Source of the DNA: Phragmites australis
Taxonomy: Eukaryota; Streptophyta; Magnoliopsida; Poales; Poaceae
Reading direction: 5' to 3'
DNA length: 64,000 bases
Assembly (NCBI RefSeq): GCF_958298935.1
Contig: NC_084943.1
Span: 5,900,001-5,964,000, forward strand
In this document: positions 11,842-23,251 of the stretch, one piece after another
How the letters are laid out: every line of letters begins with the position of its first letter
Numbering within the stretch: position 1 is the stretch's first letter
Position numbers and translations under genes: made by a program
The notes under the pieces: model-generated
Told to the model about the DNA's origin: nothing
The model's input: the letters and a program-made list of their open reading frames with translations, nothing else
Databases searched by the model: none

Positions 11842-13434
11842 GGGAAAAATCCAAAAATAGATAATATACTCTATCGTATTTACCGAAATAGATAATATAT
11901 TATCATATTTACAAATATAACATGCGTATTCGGTACATTATTTACCGAAAATGGTGAACAGTGACATATTCGGCACCTCACCTACCGAATATGACACTAT
12001 TCACTATTTTATGCCGAATATGCCACTATTCACTATTTTCGGCACTGAGCTACCGAATATCAACTGTATTCGGCACCATGTCATATCAACCGAATACAAC
12101 CAGTACAGTCAACTCCCGTCTGCAATGAACAGTACCGTGTTTATTAAATTTTATTTTCCCTCTCCTTCAAAACGGTGGTCTTCTATTACTCTAAAAAATT
12201 TAAAACTTTTTGTACTTGTTCCATAATCTATGTGCAACCCATTTTAATTAGATTCACTCAAAAATCTTTTGTATATTTTAAACTAAAGTTCTCCAAAAAA
12301 AAGCTTCTTTTATAACTTCTAACAATTGTTAGTGCCTCAAATAAATCTCCAAAAATCTGGAAAAATGCACTAATATTCTTCTTATATGATGGAATAATTG
12401 TTAAAATTATTTCCAGCCCTAGGTTATATGATGAAAAAGTGAGTTACTTTGTAATGCTCCATCTGTATGCATTTTTATCATTTCATGTGATATTCTTCTT
12501 TTAATTCAATTTAAATTTAAACAAAATTCAACTATCTCATTATTTTTATCCTGTTGACATGCTAACCTTTTAAGTACATTTTTGAAGAACGGTGGGCGAG
12601 CTGGCGTGTCTTTTGAACGGTGCAAGCAGTAGTTAAATTGTAGTTAAAATATTACATCGTTTAAGAGATGCGCTAGCTCGCCCACCGTTCTTCAAAAATG
12701 TAGTTAAAAGGTTAGCATGTCAACGGGATAAAAATAATGAGATAGTTGAATTTTGTTTGAATTCAAATTGAATTAAAAGAAAAATATCACATGAAATGAT
12801 AAAAATGCATACAAATAGAGCATTACAAAGGAACTCACTTTTTCATCATATAACCTAGGACTGGAAATAATTTTAGAAATTAATCCATCACATAATAAGA
12901 ATATTAGTGAATTGTTACAGATTTGTAGGAATTTATTTAAGGCACTAACAATTATTAGAATTTATAAAAGTAGTTTATTTTAAGAATTTTAGTTTAAAAT
13001 ATACAAAGGATTTTTGGGTGAATCCAATTAAAATGGGTTGCACATGGATTATGGAACATGTACAAATTTTTTTAAAATTTTTGGAGTAACAGAAGACCAC
13101 CGTTTTGAAGGAGAGGGAAAACGAAATTTAATAAATATGGTACTGTTCATTGCAAACGGGAGTTGACGGGGCTGGTTGTATTTGGAAGAGCCGAATATGA
13201 ACCGTTCGTAATATTCGGCACATGAGCTGCCTGAATACAGTTGATATTCGGTGGCTCAGGTGCCGAAAATGATGAACAGTGACATATTCGGCACCTCAGA
13301 TGTCGAATATGACACTGTTCACCATTTTTGGCAAATGAGGTACCGAATACGTATGTTAAATTTGTAAATATAACAGTATGTTGTCTATTTTGATAAATAC
13401 GGTTGAGTATGTTGTCTACTTTTGGATTTTTGCC
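11842..13434. mobile_element. MULE-type long-hairpin element (arms about 780 bp)
   Basis: The two halves are inverted copies of one another almost throughout, centred near 12635. The termini GGGAAAAATCC and the inverse of GGATTTTTGCC differ at one base. The element is flanked by the 9-bp direct repeat CATTATCTA (11833-11841 and 13435-13443). A 9-bp TSD with long terminal inverted repeats is the Mutator-like pattern. Each arm carries several 'attcggcacc' / 'gtgccgaat' modules and 'gaacggtgggcgagct' near the centre. No transposase is present. Read-through transcription would give a long hairpin RNA. Confidence 0.82.
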
Positions 13435-13529
13435 CATTATCTATCTTCTCCAGCAATAGTTTGAAATAGTGTCGGAAGCTAAAAAATGGTGCAATTCCGT
13501 GGGTCGGCTACTGAGGTATTTCCTTTGTG

Positions 13530-14030
13530 AAACTTTTTTTATTTTTATATTATAAAATCTAAAAAAATTAAATATATACATCTATTTTAAAATTTTATAT
13601 CTCGATACTATTTCAAATTGCAGTGTTCTAATGCTTTCAAAATTCAAAACACTATCAAAATAATAATGAAAATTCTGAAATAAATTGTGATGTATAGGAT
13701 TCTATCATCTGCTCTCAAAAAATTGCTAGACAAAAAGATAACTTGTAAAATGAGAAAACAAAAAGACAAATTACAAGATCCCTGAAATTTGTCTTTTTTA
13801 TTTCTCATGGTACAAATAATTGTTTGCACTGAAATTTTTTGGACCCCTACATTATAGCATCCCCTAAACTACAAAATTGTTTCAAAGATTTTCATAACCA
13901 TTTTAATAATGTTTTGAATTTTAAGAGAATTAGAACCCTGCTTTTCTATTTTTTAAACCTATCGCTCAAAATTTGAAAATGCACATATATATTTACAATT
14001 TTTGAAATTAAAAAATATAAAAATAAAAAA
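13530..14030. repeat. AT-rich foldback element, related to the one at 57836-58464
   Basis: The left edge 'ttttttatttttatatt' has an inverted partner near 14005-14030, and internal stretches around 13640 and 13920 are inverted copies ('aaaattcaaaac' versus 'gttttgaatttt'). The middle resembles the centre of the 57836 element ('gaaatttgt' then 'tttctcat'). Its TSD could not be fixed. 14031-14338 is the GC-rising upstream region of the next gene. Confidence 0.5.
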
Positions 14031-14338
14031 TCTCCTCTCTGATGGGCTGATCCAAACAGACCCTAACTGCCAGTCTGGTGCAAGACAAAGGCCCAAACGG
14101 ACACCTCCATCCTCCCCCGCACCGTTCTAGTCTTAAAAAAAATCCCCATCCCACCGTTTCGCTCCCCTGCGGCAACCCTCGCCGTCGGCCGCCGCCCTCC
14201 GCCGGGTGCCTTGCCCCGCCGCCGCTCCTCGGCTCATCTTAATATCAAACGGGGAGAGGTAAGAGGAGATGACTGTTTAGTTTATACTACCACCTTTGAT
14301 GCAAAGGAAGAGGCGAGTTGAGGGAACAGGGGACGAAG

Positions 14339-17300
14339 ATGGCGGTAGTCGGCGAGGAGGCGGCGCCGCCGCCTCCAGCTCCACGTACACCGCCCAGTCT
14401 GCTGTCCCTGTGCCTGGAAGCTGTCGCCGCTCATCTTGCCACGGAGGCCGCGGGCGCAGGTGGAGCTGGTGCGTCAGGGCATAGTGCTCACCTCGACGGT
14501 GACCCCGAGCAGGGCGACCACCTGACGCCGGAGCAGGTGGCGGAGGCGCTGCCGTGGGAGCTTCTCCACCGACTGGCTTCCGCTCTCCCACCAGTGGCGC
14601 TCGAGTCGATCCATCACGCCGCCCATGCTCGGTACCCTGCCCCTCTTTTCTCCTTGCCCTCCCCTTCTCTTCTCGCCCATCTAGTACACACAACGAAACA
14701 CCCATTCCTGTGCGTGAGTGACCATTTCGTATTCCTCTTCTACATTTGCAGTATCATATGTTTTTGTTTTCCTTCTTAAAAAGTGTTGCTTTTCCAATTT
14801 TCACAAATGAAGGATCGAATCACCATGTTTATAATTGCCCGTGCCAGATGCTACTCTTCCGCTGACACTACTGCTGTTCTTGGAGAGCAAGACGGCATCA
14901 GACGTGGGATAAAACGCTCAAGGTTTTACATGCATTTACGCAAGAAAATGTCGAGTGTTGTATTCTGTTAATAGTCAATAGTTCTGTATTAGACTAAAGA
15001 GAACAATCAGCAGTGTTATGACATATTACATTTGTTGATGATCTTAGGCGTGAAGATTTCAACACCGCTTGGCAAGCATTGTTCAAACTTCGCTGGCCCG
15101 TTAATGATAACACTGGACATGATACCTTGGTTACTGCGACTTGGCAGCAACAGTATTGGGAAAATCATTTACAAGAGTGAGTAATCAATGGTTTGCGATT
15201 GGATTTTATGAATGCTTTTATGAATGAAATGTTTTAACACTGAAGAATTTTATTCATAAATGGCTTTATCATAAATGCATTTTTACACCTTTCCACAGGT
15301 GCCTGGATGAAGCTGCAGAGAGTGCCCTGCTTCCTTCTTTTCGTGGGAGTATTGGTGAGCTGAGTATATCAGGTCAATTTCTAGAACTCCTTCCTTACAT
15401 GTCTACCATATTGCTATTTGTTTCTTGCTGTTGCTTCGTTATTCCAGTAGTTATCTTACCTACATGGGACCATTGGCAATGTTAGTTGCCATGTAGTTTA
15501 GTTTTAGCAGAACTGGCATGAACTATTTGAAGTTACCTTTATCTAACAATGTGATATCCATTTACTGTTTAAGTGACCTTGTTGTTTTTGTTCATGATCT
15601 AGCAGCTAAAATCATGAATTCCATTTTCCATAGCGAGGACATATCTCAACAACACTCAAGATTATCATATCAATGCAGCAGATTTGGTTGCTATGCAAGG
15701 TGCTAGCATACGGCGATTATTGTTCATATGCGCTTCCTTTTAACGCAACACAAGTTTCTTTTCTTGGAGCATGCACTTGCCAGTTATGAATCTTCAGTTG
15801 AACAATAAACGTGATGCAGGATTTGATATCTGCAATAATTTTGTTATGCAATGTTACATCTCCCGCAATGTTCATGTAACAATGGATCTATGTTTTACCT
15901 TCTTGTTTTATCATTTATTAGTCATTCGTAGTTCTTTAATATCAACATTGTCCCTTATTTTCAGGTGCTTGAGACTGCAAAGTGTTCTTTGCACCCCAGA
16001 AACTTATGTAAGTGCTGAATTGCTGCTGATGCAGTAGTATAGTAACATATAGCTCTTTGATTGTCCATTCTATTTTCTATCATATAGCCAATGTTGTGTG
16101 CTTGTTGTTCCGATTGTGCCCTTGTGTATGCATCCATGTTGTTGTTTTGTCAAGGGGGAGTCTCTACATCATCCATGCAGCCTATCAGTCTACACTGTTA
16201 AAGAATGCATTTATCATCCAAGTTATGTGGCGGAGCTTGCCCAAAATAAAGATGGGGACACCTATGGAGATGAAACATCCCTTTCGAAAAACTAAGCTTT
16301 GAGCTTGCAAAGAGATGGATTGTAAATCCTTATTGTGATATTCTGACAATTGTACTTTAACTGCGGGGAATCTTTTGTCTTTCAGGGCTTGTTTCAATAT
16401 TGCAAGCTGGAAAGATTGATGTTCATAAGGATTATATCAGAGTCCGAGGTAATATTATACCTGTGAACATTTGCCTTTGCATACCATAGCTTTAGGAACA
16501 ACAATGTGGAGTGTGATGATCATTATCTGAATCAGCTCAAAGCATGAAGAAATGCCCACAAGTTCATTTTTGTGTGTGCTGTAGAATAGTTATCTTTAAC
16601 CATAACAAAAATAGAACTCACGTGTCTCTATTCATGGTACTATTAAGGCTGGGTAACTAAATATTCCATATAAGAAATATATCAAAACTAAAACAGGCTG
16701 CTGATATGGTTAGTCATGCACTTATGCTGGCACAATCATTTTCTGCATGATACCCAATTGTTCAAGGGTTTTACTGTTCTTTTTGTGACCTGATAGCAAG
16801 TCATTAACGCTTCCAGGGGTTTAAGTTTCTTCTTAATTTTCAATCCCAGGTTCATGGTGTATGTCTGCTTCTGAGTTGCCATGCAGAGACACTGGTGTCC
16901 CTTGAATTTATCCACTGCCAGCTTTATCCTGCAGTCATGGATAAAATTTGCAAGAGTGTGTGCCGAAAGGAATCTCTAAACCATGGAATCCAACGCTTAA
17001 GTATTAAATCATCGTGTATTTGTGGAACCAAGCCTCTGACCATCTCTGCTGGTCTGTTAAATTTTCTTTCATATGGAAAGTAAGTTGCATGCCCTTTCTA
17101 TTCTTAATTGATTTTATTTTCAAATTGATATTGGAGATTAACAAGGAAAATGAATTATATTTTTAGTTTCTTTGTTCTATGGCAATGCTTCTCCCATTAA
17201 TATTACTCATGGGGCATTGACCACTTATGCCTTTCTGAGCTAGTAGTCATCAGACATTGTAACTTATATGCATTTGTTATGTCAATACTTGATGCTGTTC

Positions 17301-19011
17301 ATTGCTATGTGAAACATCTAAACACTGTTAAATCCTTATGATTGTTCAGGTCATTGCAATTGCTGTCACTCAACGATACTAAGATGCAGCCGTCATTTGC
17401 TAAAATGATTTTTCTTACTCTCCTTGAGTCACCATGTGGTTTACAAACTCTTGAGATATCAGAAAACAATGTGGGTTGACAGGAAAACCTTTTTTTTTTA
17501 TCCTTTTACCTCTTTTTTGCCCATTAAATTGATTATCTCTTATAGATTGCAGGCTGGCTTTCCACAATGGACAAAAGTTCGACAATTTCCTCATTAGCAC
17601 TGGAATCAAATATTTCTTTGAACTCCCTGTCCGTTCTTAACCTGAGGTATTACTTTATCCTTACCATAATCTAGGGTGTCTCAAACAACTTCTGCAAATT
17701 GTTGTTTTTTCTGAATTACTAATGTCCTAATTATGTGTTTCATTCCTTGATTCTTATCATTCTAGGGGAAATAATTTGCAAAAGGGTGATGTTGAAGATC
17801 TTCACAAAATTCTAATAAAAATGCCTAACCTGAGAGATTTAGATATAAGTGGCAATCCAATCATGGACGAAGGTATTAGGTACTGACTGACATAACAGAA
17901 GACCCATCTATACTCTGCACAAATATATACAGAAAGTAGAATTATGCTTGCATGTTTGTCTTCAGTTCCGCTAGATATGCACCAATTGTAAATGGACAGT
18001 AGTTCTTCATTTTTTTGTTGCCTTAAACTCTTTCTTGTTGAGTTACTGAAGCACTCAACGGTTGCACATAAAATTGCAGATTGCTTGTTCCTTTTATTTC
18101 ACGGGCTATTCAAAAGGAAAATCCACTTTTGAGATTAAGAATCGAGAACTGTGACTTGTCCAGTATTGGTGTGAGTAAACTTCTTGAGGGCCTCACATCT
18201 GTTAAACAACCACTAGATATGCTATCTATAGCAGATAATCCTCTTGGGAGGTGAGTAGTATCTCTTTTCATGAATTACTTTTCCTGTTAGTTCTTATGTC
18301 ACTTTTTTTATTGAAATGCGCTTGCAGTTCTGTGGCAGCTGCATTGGTTCTTTTTATGTCACTTTTTGTATTGAAATGCGCTTGCAGTTCTGTGGCAGCT
18401 GCATTGGCCAACTTCTTGGGGTCACGTGTAAGAGATCTAAATGTTGAAGATATTGGACTGGGGACATTAGGTTTCCAAATACTCGAGGAAGCATTGTCAA
18501 TGGAAGTAGCTCTTTCCCACATCAACATCAGGTAGAAACAAACACTGTCACGCGACATAATTGTCTGTTTCGTCACTGGCTTCATTTATATTTTTCAGCA
18601 AGAACCGAGGTGGGATCAGAGCAGCATATTTTGTTTCCAGATTAATATTGCAAGCACCAAACCTCGTCTCAGTCAATGCAGCAGCTAACCTTTTACCCCC
18701 CGAATCTTTGGAAGTCATTTGTAACACCTTGAAGCAGAGGACATGTAAGAAAAAAAATACTTATCTGAATTCTCATTGTTTCTTACGTACATTCAAGTGA
18801 ATCCTAACAGGCACCGGAAAATAGAGATTGGTTCATAACCAATGGGCGTTCCCCTGTTTTAGGTAATTTGGAGCGAGTGGACCTGACAAGCAACATGCAT
18901 TTGTCAGGCTCTGTTTTTCCTGTGTTACTTGAATTCAAGAAGCATGGCAAGCCGATCCTGGTTCTTCCATCACACTTGAGCGCTTGTGCTCCGTACGATG
19001 ATGACCCATGA
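14339..19011 (+). CDS. Leucine-rich-repeat (RNI-like) protein with F-box-like N-terminus, 15 exons
   Basis: Deduced exons: 14339-14631, 14848-14922, 15048-15176, 15299-15372, 15606-15699, 15965-16007, 16386-16448, 16850-17079, 17350-17470, 17546-17646, 17766-17879, 18080-18250, 18388-18531, 18599-18744, 18863-19011. All introns are GT-AG and phases join without a stop, giving 648 residues. Residues 1-30 are Ala/Pro-rich. An F-box-like helix (LPWELLHRLASALPP) follows, then a Trp-rich segment (WQALFKLRWP), then degenerate LRRs such as LRDLDISGNPIMDEGIR and LSVLNLRGNNLQKGDV. LRR arrays of this kind are protein-interaction scaffolds; a substrate-adaptor role is only an inference from the N-terminus. 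The ATG at 14339 is the first in frame. An out-of-frame upstream ATG at 14299 overlaps it. Exon 5 has a tandem acceptor (15603 or 15606), and exon 13 has a duplicated acceptor. No close relative is named from memory. Confidence 0.85.
18288..18407 (+). repeat. 60-bp tandem duplication carrying a 3' splice site
   Basis: Bases 18288-18347 and 18348-18407 are near-identical 60-mers, each holding the end of an intron (ttgaaatgcgcttgcag) and the start of exon 13 (ttctgtggcagctgcattgg). Acceptors end at 18327 and 18387, exactly 60 bases apart, so both keep the reading frame. Use of the first adds 20 residues with no stop. Confidence 0.9.
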
Positions 19012-20107
19012 TAATATATTGGGAACTGCTGAATGCTTCTCCGGTCTCTTTAGATGGAACTAGATGGGCAGCCACACGCTGTATTTGTTGTCATATGGGC
19101 ATATGTTGTATGTGGTTATGGTTTGTTGGAATGAATTGTCGGTGCGCGTGATGGGGGGCTCTTGGTGAGTGCTTGATGTTTTCTCCTCTTTGGTTTGGTG
19201 ATGGTGTCATGCTACCTCAGCGGGTTTGCAATTAAACAGTTTCGTGCAGTGGATTGGATGTAGTATTATGTTATGGATGCCTCCTAAATTTGTAGTAATC
19301 AAACACAGTGTCGCTAGTGAGTCATTTGTTGGTTCATCCTCCTTCGCATCATAATAGTAGATTTTGGGAGTATTCCCGTTGCCAGAAGAAAGCAATGATG
19401 TATTACACTGTTTTCACCGATTTTGTTGTCACTAGATAACTAGAAATCTAGGCATGTGCAATGAGACTTCTTGAGGCATACCTCCAAAACCCCAACGTTG
19501 AATAGACAAAGAGCCGGTCAGTTTCATGCCTTGACATTAGACAGGAATGATCTGTTCGACTTGGGGTTCGCAGGCGATGTTTTTAAATGCTGCAACCACA
19601 ACTGCCAGCATGAGAAGACATCAGACAAAGGGCGAATGCTTTGAATTTGAAGGTCGTTGGCTTCAGAAGAAACGTGAGGACTTGGAGTCATGGGAACAAT
19701 TGGACTGTGGTGTTAATGGAAATAAGGTGATTTTAGTTTTCTTTTCAGAGTGAATAGGTTGATGATGTGTGTTCATACGGTTACATGGCACATCGAAGCT
19801 CATGGAAAATTGTGTAATGAAATTACACCGGTCCAAGGGCTCTGCCAAATTGATACCTTCTCACCCTGGCTGTCCTTAATTTGTGTTGAAGGATTTTTTT
19901 TTTGTCCATGCTACATTGTGCAGTTCTTATTTTCTGATGATTAATTGATGGATTTTTTCAAGGTACTCCAAGTTAATGTGGACCGTCTATCGTGAGTTGA
20001 TTGGATGGTTGATATTACTATTACCTCATAGGTGGTAAGAGATGGGTCAATCAATTATCACAAAGCATACAAGGGAACAAATAATTTTTGCTACCTGCTG
20101 TTAAAAG
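19012..20107 (+). other. 3' flank of the LRR gene
   Basis: The first few hundred bases are the likely 3' UTR (AT-rich, with several AATAAT/ATAATA-like motifs just after the stop). No ORF with recognisable similarity, RNA gene or repeat was found in the remainder. The 8-bp TSD of the next element ends this stretch. Confidence 0.4.
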
Positions 20108-20862
20108 CTGTGTTACACGGACACAGACACGGGTGTCGGAGTCCGACTCGGGTGCGGATGTCCGATTCGGCAAACTATAAAGAGGATTCATCGAGGATTC
20201 GTCATATATATATATATATATATATTAGTTTTATTTTTTATGTTTTAAACCTAAGTATATACATAAAATATATGTATAACATAGATACCTACCTCTTTTT
20301 AATACATTAGAAGGGGAAATAAAATCATAGTTCTAATTTAGAATCAAATTCACTAGAGTTGTCAAAGAAATAGAAAAGAATAAATTGGAATGGGCTCAAT
20401 TCATCATTTGTTGGCCATTTGGCCCATCCAGCAACTGGCCCATCTAAACCGCACGCCCTAACCACCAGCCGCACACTCCTCACTTCTCAGTCCTCCCAAG
20501 TCCTCAACGCCGCTGCTTGCTGCCGCCGCCTCTCCCCTTCCGTCATCGCCTCTCCCCCGCTACCGCCGCCGCCTCTCCCCCGCCTGCTGCCGCCGCCTGT
20601 CCTCCACCTGCTGCCGCCGCCTCTCCCCCGCCACCGCCGCCTCTCCCCGGCCGTCGTCGTCACCTCTCACCCGTTGCCACCGCCACCTCTCCCCCGTCGC
20701 CGCCGCCGCCTCTCCCCCACCGCCGCCGCCGCCTCTCCCTGCCTTGGACATGGCCACACCGCGTCGGATGCATGTCGCACCGCGTCGGATGCGTGTCGCA
20801 CCGCGTCCGACGCGAGTCGACGTGGCAAAAAATTTGTGGACACGCGTGTTCCTGTAACACAG
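20108..20862. mobile_element. hAT-like non-autonomous element with GC-rich core
   Basis: The left end CTGTGTTACACGGACAC pairs with the inverse of the right end GTGTTCCTGTAACACAG. The element is flanked by GTTAAAAG at 20100-20107 and 20863-20870, the 8-bp TSD of the hAT superfamily. Subterminal repeats of 'gtcggatgc/cgcaccgcgt' type occur at both ends. Inside are a (TA)n tract (20204-20224) and about 300 bases of Pro/Arg-codon-like GC-rich sequence (20450-20740) resembling a gene 5' leader. Open frames there are low-complexity and not credible genes. No transposase is present. Confidence 0.75.
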
Positions 20863-20870
20863 GTTAAAAG

Positions 20871-21540
20871 TATGGCTGTTAATATGGCAAGTAATTAGTG
20901 AAAGAATTTCACTTGCTGTGATCTATGTTCTGATAATTATTTTGAATCTTAAATATAACAAAATAACAAATTTTGGCTGTAAGATTTAAAATTTTCTATG
21001 AACTTTCAGTGTTCGAAATAATAAAATAGATAAATCCATGTGTTCGTATTTTAATTAGTAATGGAGACTTTGATCAATTTAAATATTTGAATTCTAGTAG
21101 TTCCACAAAAAAGATATTTGATAATTCGGACTATATTTTTTTTGCGCTTCGAGAACAGAATGTGTTTTGATACATTTAATCTGGACTTTAAAATTTGTGA
21201 TTTTGGAAGCATTTGCACTCAAATTAATGGGTTGATGTTGCCTCTTTTAGGTGCTCCACTTGATTTCTGATATCCGCATGCATGCGTAGGCTTAGGAAGA
21301 TTAGCGTGTGCCTTAGCATTTCCCTTTTAGCTACTATGTATTAATTGGAAGGAGAAAACATAACTAATATTATGCAAAAAAAAAACATTACTATCAATGG
21401 CTAGGATCTATCAGAACTCTTACCTCTTGGGAGGTAAGAGGGGGTACCTTAAAAAAAGAGTTCTTGACAGATTTGTCTGAGGTAGATATATGAGGAATAC
21501 ACAATGGTGTCTCAGAATTGTGCTTGATTTATATGAAGAC
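20871..21540. other. AT-rich intergenic DNA
   Basis: No coding or RNA feature is recognised. A short perfect-stem inverted repeat occurs near 21418-21441 ('cttacctctt' and its inverse 'gaggtaag'), nested in a longer 'agaactc'/'gagttct' pairing. The stretch leads into LINE-like sequence. Confidence 0.35.
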
Positions 21541-22035
21541 AATTTGGGTCAGATGATTAATAAGTATAAATCTTCAATTATGTTCAACAAAAATACGAAC
21601 GAGCACTCTAAAGATGTGGTTATAGCCCATCCACAATTCATTAGAAGCCTTCTGTGAGAATTGAGGAATGTTTAGTGTTGCCTGTCTATGTTGCTTAGTC
21701 AAAGGCGATGGGTTTTGCCTTTTTGTAATATAAGATTCGAAGCACATCCAAGTATGGGATGTCTACAAAGTAGGAAATGAGATTATTACTAAAACATTTA
21801 TGCCAAGTCTTTTTATTGATCTTACGAGGGATTTTATGATGAGCTATGCATCGAAAGGAGATTACCAATAAGATGCATTGTTTGTTACTGGACGACTCAC
21901 TAAAACTGAAGGAAGAAGGAAACTTGGGTCTTCTTGATAACAACATGGTGAATATGACTATGTCAGCTCAAAAGGCGTCGAGCCTCATGCAGAACCATGC
22001 ATACCTATGTGCACGCGTGTTGTAGGCCTACACAT
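21541..22035 (+). pseudogene. LINE reverse-transcriptase 3' fragment
   Basis: Translations in shifting frames give KSSI.FSKNT, a GKYLGL-region remnant, a 'K.LP..KMHCL' basic block and GNLGLLDNNMVN...SLMQNHAYLCARVL (near 21905-22027). The last matches the plant LINE pattern GGLGFRDL...NPDSLCARVL downstream of the RT core. Stops and frameshifts abound. It ends before the TSD of the next element at 22186. Confidence 0.6.
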
Positions 22036-22790
22036 GTAAAATCACACTACTCGCGAATTGAGTTCAAATACTTGACGCTTGCACTGCATCAAGATTCGAG
22101 CAACTCTCACCGAATTGAGTTCCATGGTAAAACATATAACTACTGTTAAATTGAAAAGGATATTCTCTTTGGTAAAATCTTCCCTAAAAAAATCCTCTGC
22201 GGAGGAGGGACCCTTTTTGCTCCCCTTCCCCCAAGTCGCTCCCAGAGGCAGCTCCACGCCCTCAGCGTGGCCACCCTGCCTCACCCCCTCCCTCCTACCT
22301 TGCCGCCGCCAGAGCAGTGGTGAGGACGGCGGTGGCAGGGCTTCCCCCTCATCCCCCGCTCTCCCCCCTCTCCTTTCTTTGCTTGCAAGGTTGGGTTCTT
22401 GTGGTTGCTGCTCTTATCGAGCGCCTACTAACCAGATCCGGCTGCCCTTGACTCGGATCTCGTTCTTCCCAGCGGTCCCGGTGGCCGTCGTGGCCGAATC
22501 CGGTGTTGTGTGTCGGCCTCCATTGCCGGTGTGGCCCGGTAGATGTGCCCGGGGATACGCTGGCTGAGGCCATTTTGGCTGCCCAGGAAGTGACTCAGGA
22601 CAAGGTTGTCTCGTTTGCCGGTGCCGATGTGCATTTAGCGAGCGGGTAGGTGCCCCTGGCCTTGAGCCACAGCATGATGCAGGGCGGTGGTACTCATGAT
22701 CGCATGGCGTGATAAGAAAACTTGCCCCAGGCTTCGGCTCGTCCATGCACACAGCAGTCGTGCCCCCACGTCACGGTCCATGACGGCGGG

Positions 22791-23243
22791 TGTCGGTGTA
22801 TCAGGAACCGGGAGTCCCCGAATCCCGAGGCCAGGCCAACCATCCGCCACATGGCGCCGTCCCGCGGAGTCTCTCCCGCGAGGTGAGAAAGAGCGAGTCC
22901 CGGGAGAAGGCGCTCGGGGCCACAGTCGGTGGCCCCCGAGTACCCCAGTTCCCCGATGATCCACGGAATCCAAGTGCCGGGAAGAAAGTGCTCGGGGAGG
23001 TGTACGGTGACCCCCGAGCACCCTAGTCCCCCGACGACCAGAAGAGCTAAGTACCGGGAGAAACATGCACGGGGTCGCCTGCCGTAGCCCCTGAGCACCC
23101 AAGTATCTCGAGGGCCCACCAAAGGAAGTTTCGGGAGAGAGTGCTCGGGGCTGCGTGCAGCAGCCCCAGAGCACTCGGTTCTCTGAGGATCTGTACAAGT
23201 GTGCCCGGGAGAGAGTGCTCAGGGGAGGTAAACAGTACAAGTG
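22791..23243 (+). mobile_element. Truncated 5' LTR of the Tat element
   Basis: This piece matches the first part of the 3' LTR from 40897 onward and stops after 'gtaaacagtac', where gag sequence begins. About 1 kb of LTR, the primer-binding site, the leader and the N-terminal gag have been deleted. It is dense in 'gtgctcgggg' and 'cccccgagca' motifs in both orientations. Confidence 0.85.
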
Positions 23244-23251
23244 TGCTCGAA

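Noticed and set aside
14277..14705. 142-residue minus-strand frame over LRR exon 1
   Set aside because: Shadow of the GC-rich first exon; no family resemblance.
16155..16300. Possible extra exon in the LRR gene (open frame ...VKECIYHPSYVAELAQNKDGDTYG...)
   Set aside because: Exon 6 joins exon 7 in phase without it, and the frame ends in a stop before a usable donor. It may be a rare cassette but is not supported here.
20419..20898. 159-residue Pro/Arg-rich frame
   Set aside because: Low-complexity translation of CCG repeats inside a hAT-like element; both strands are open for the same reason.
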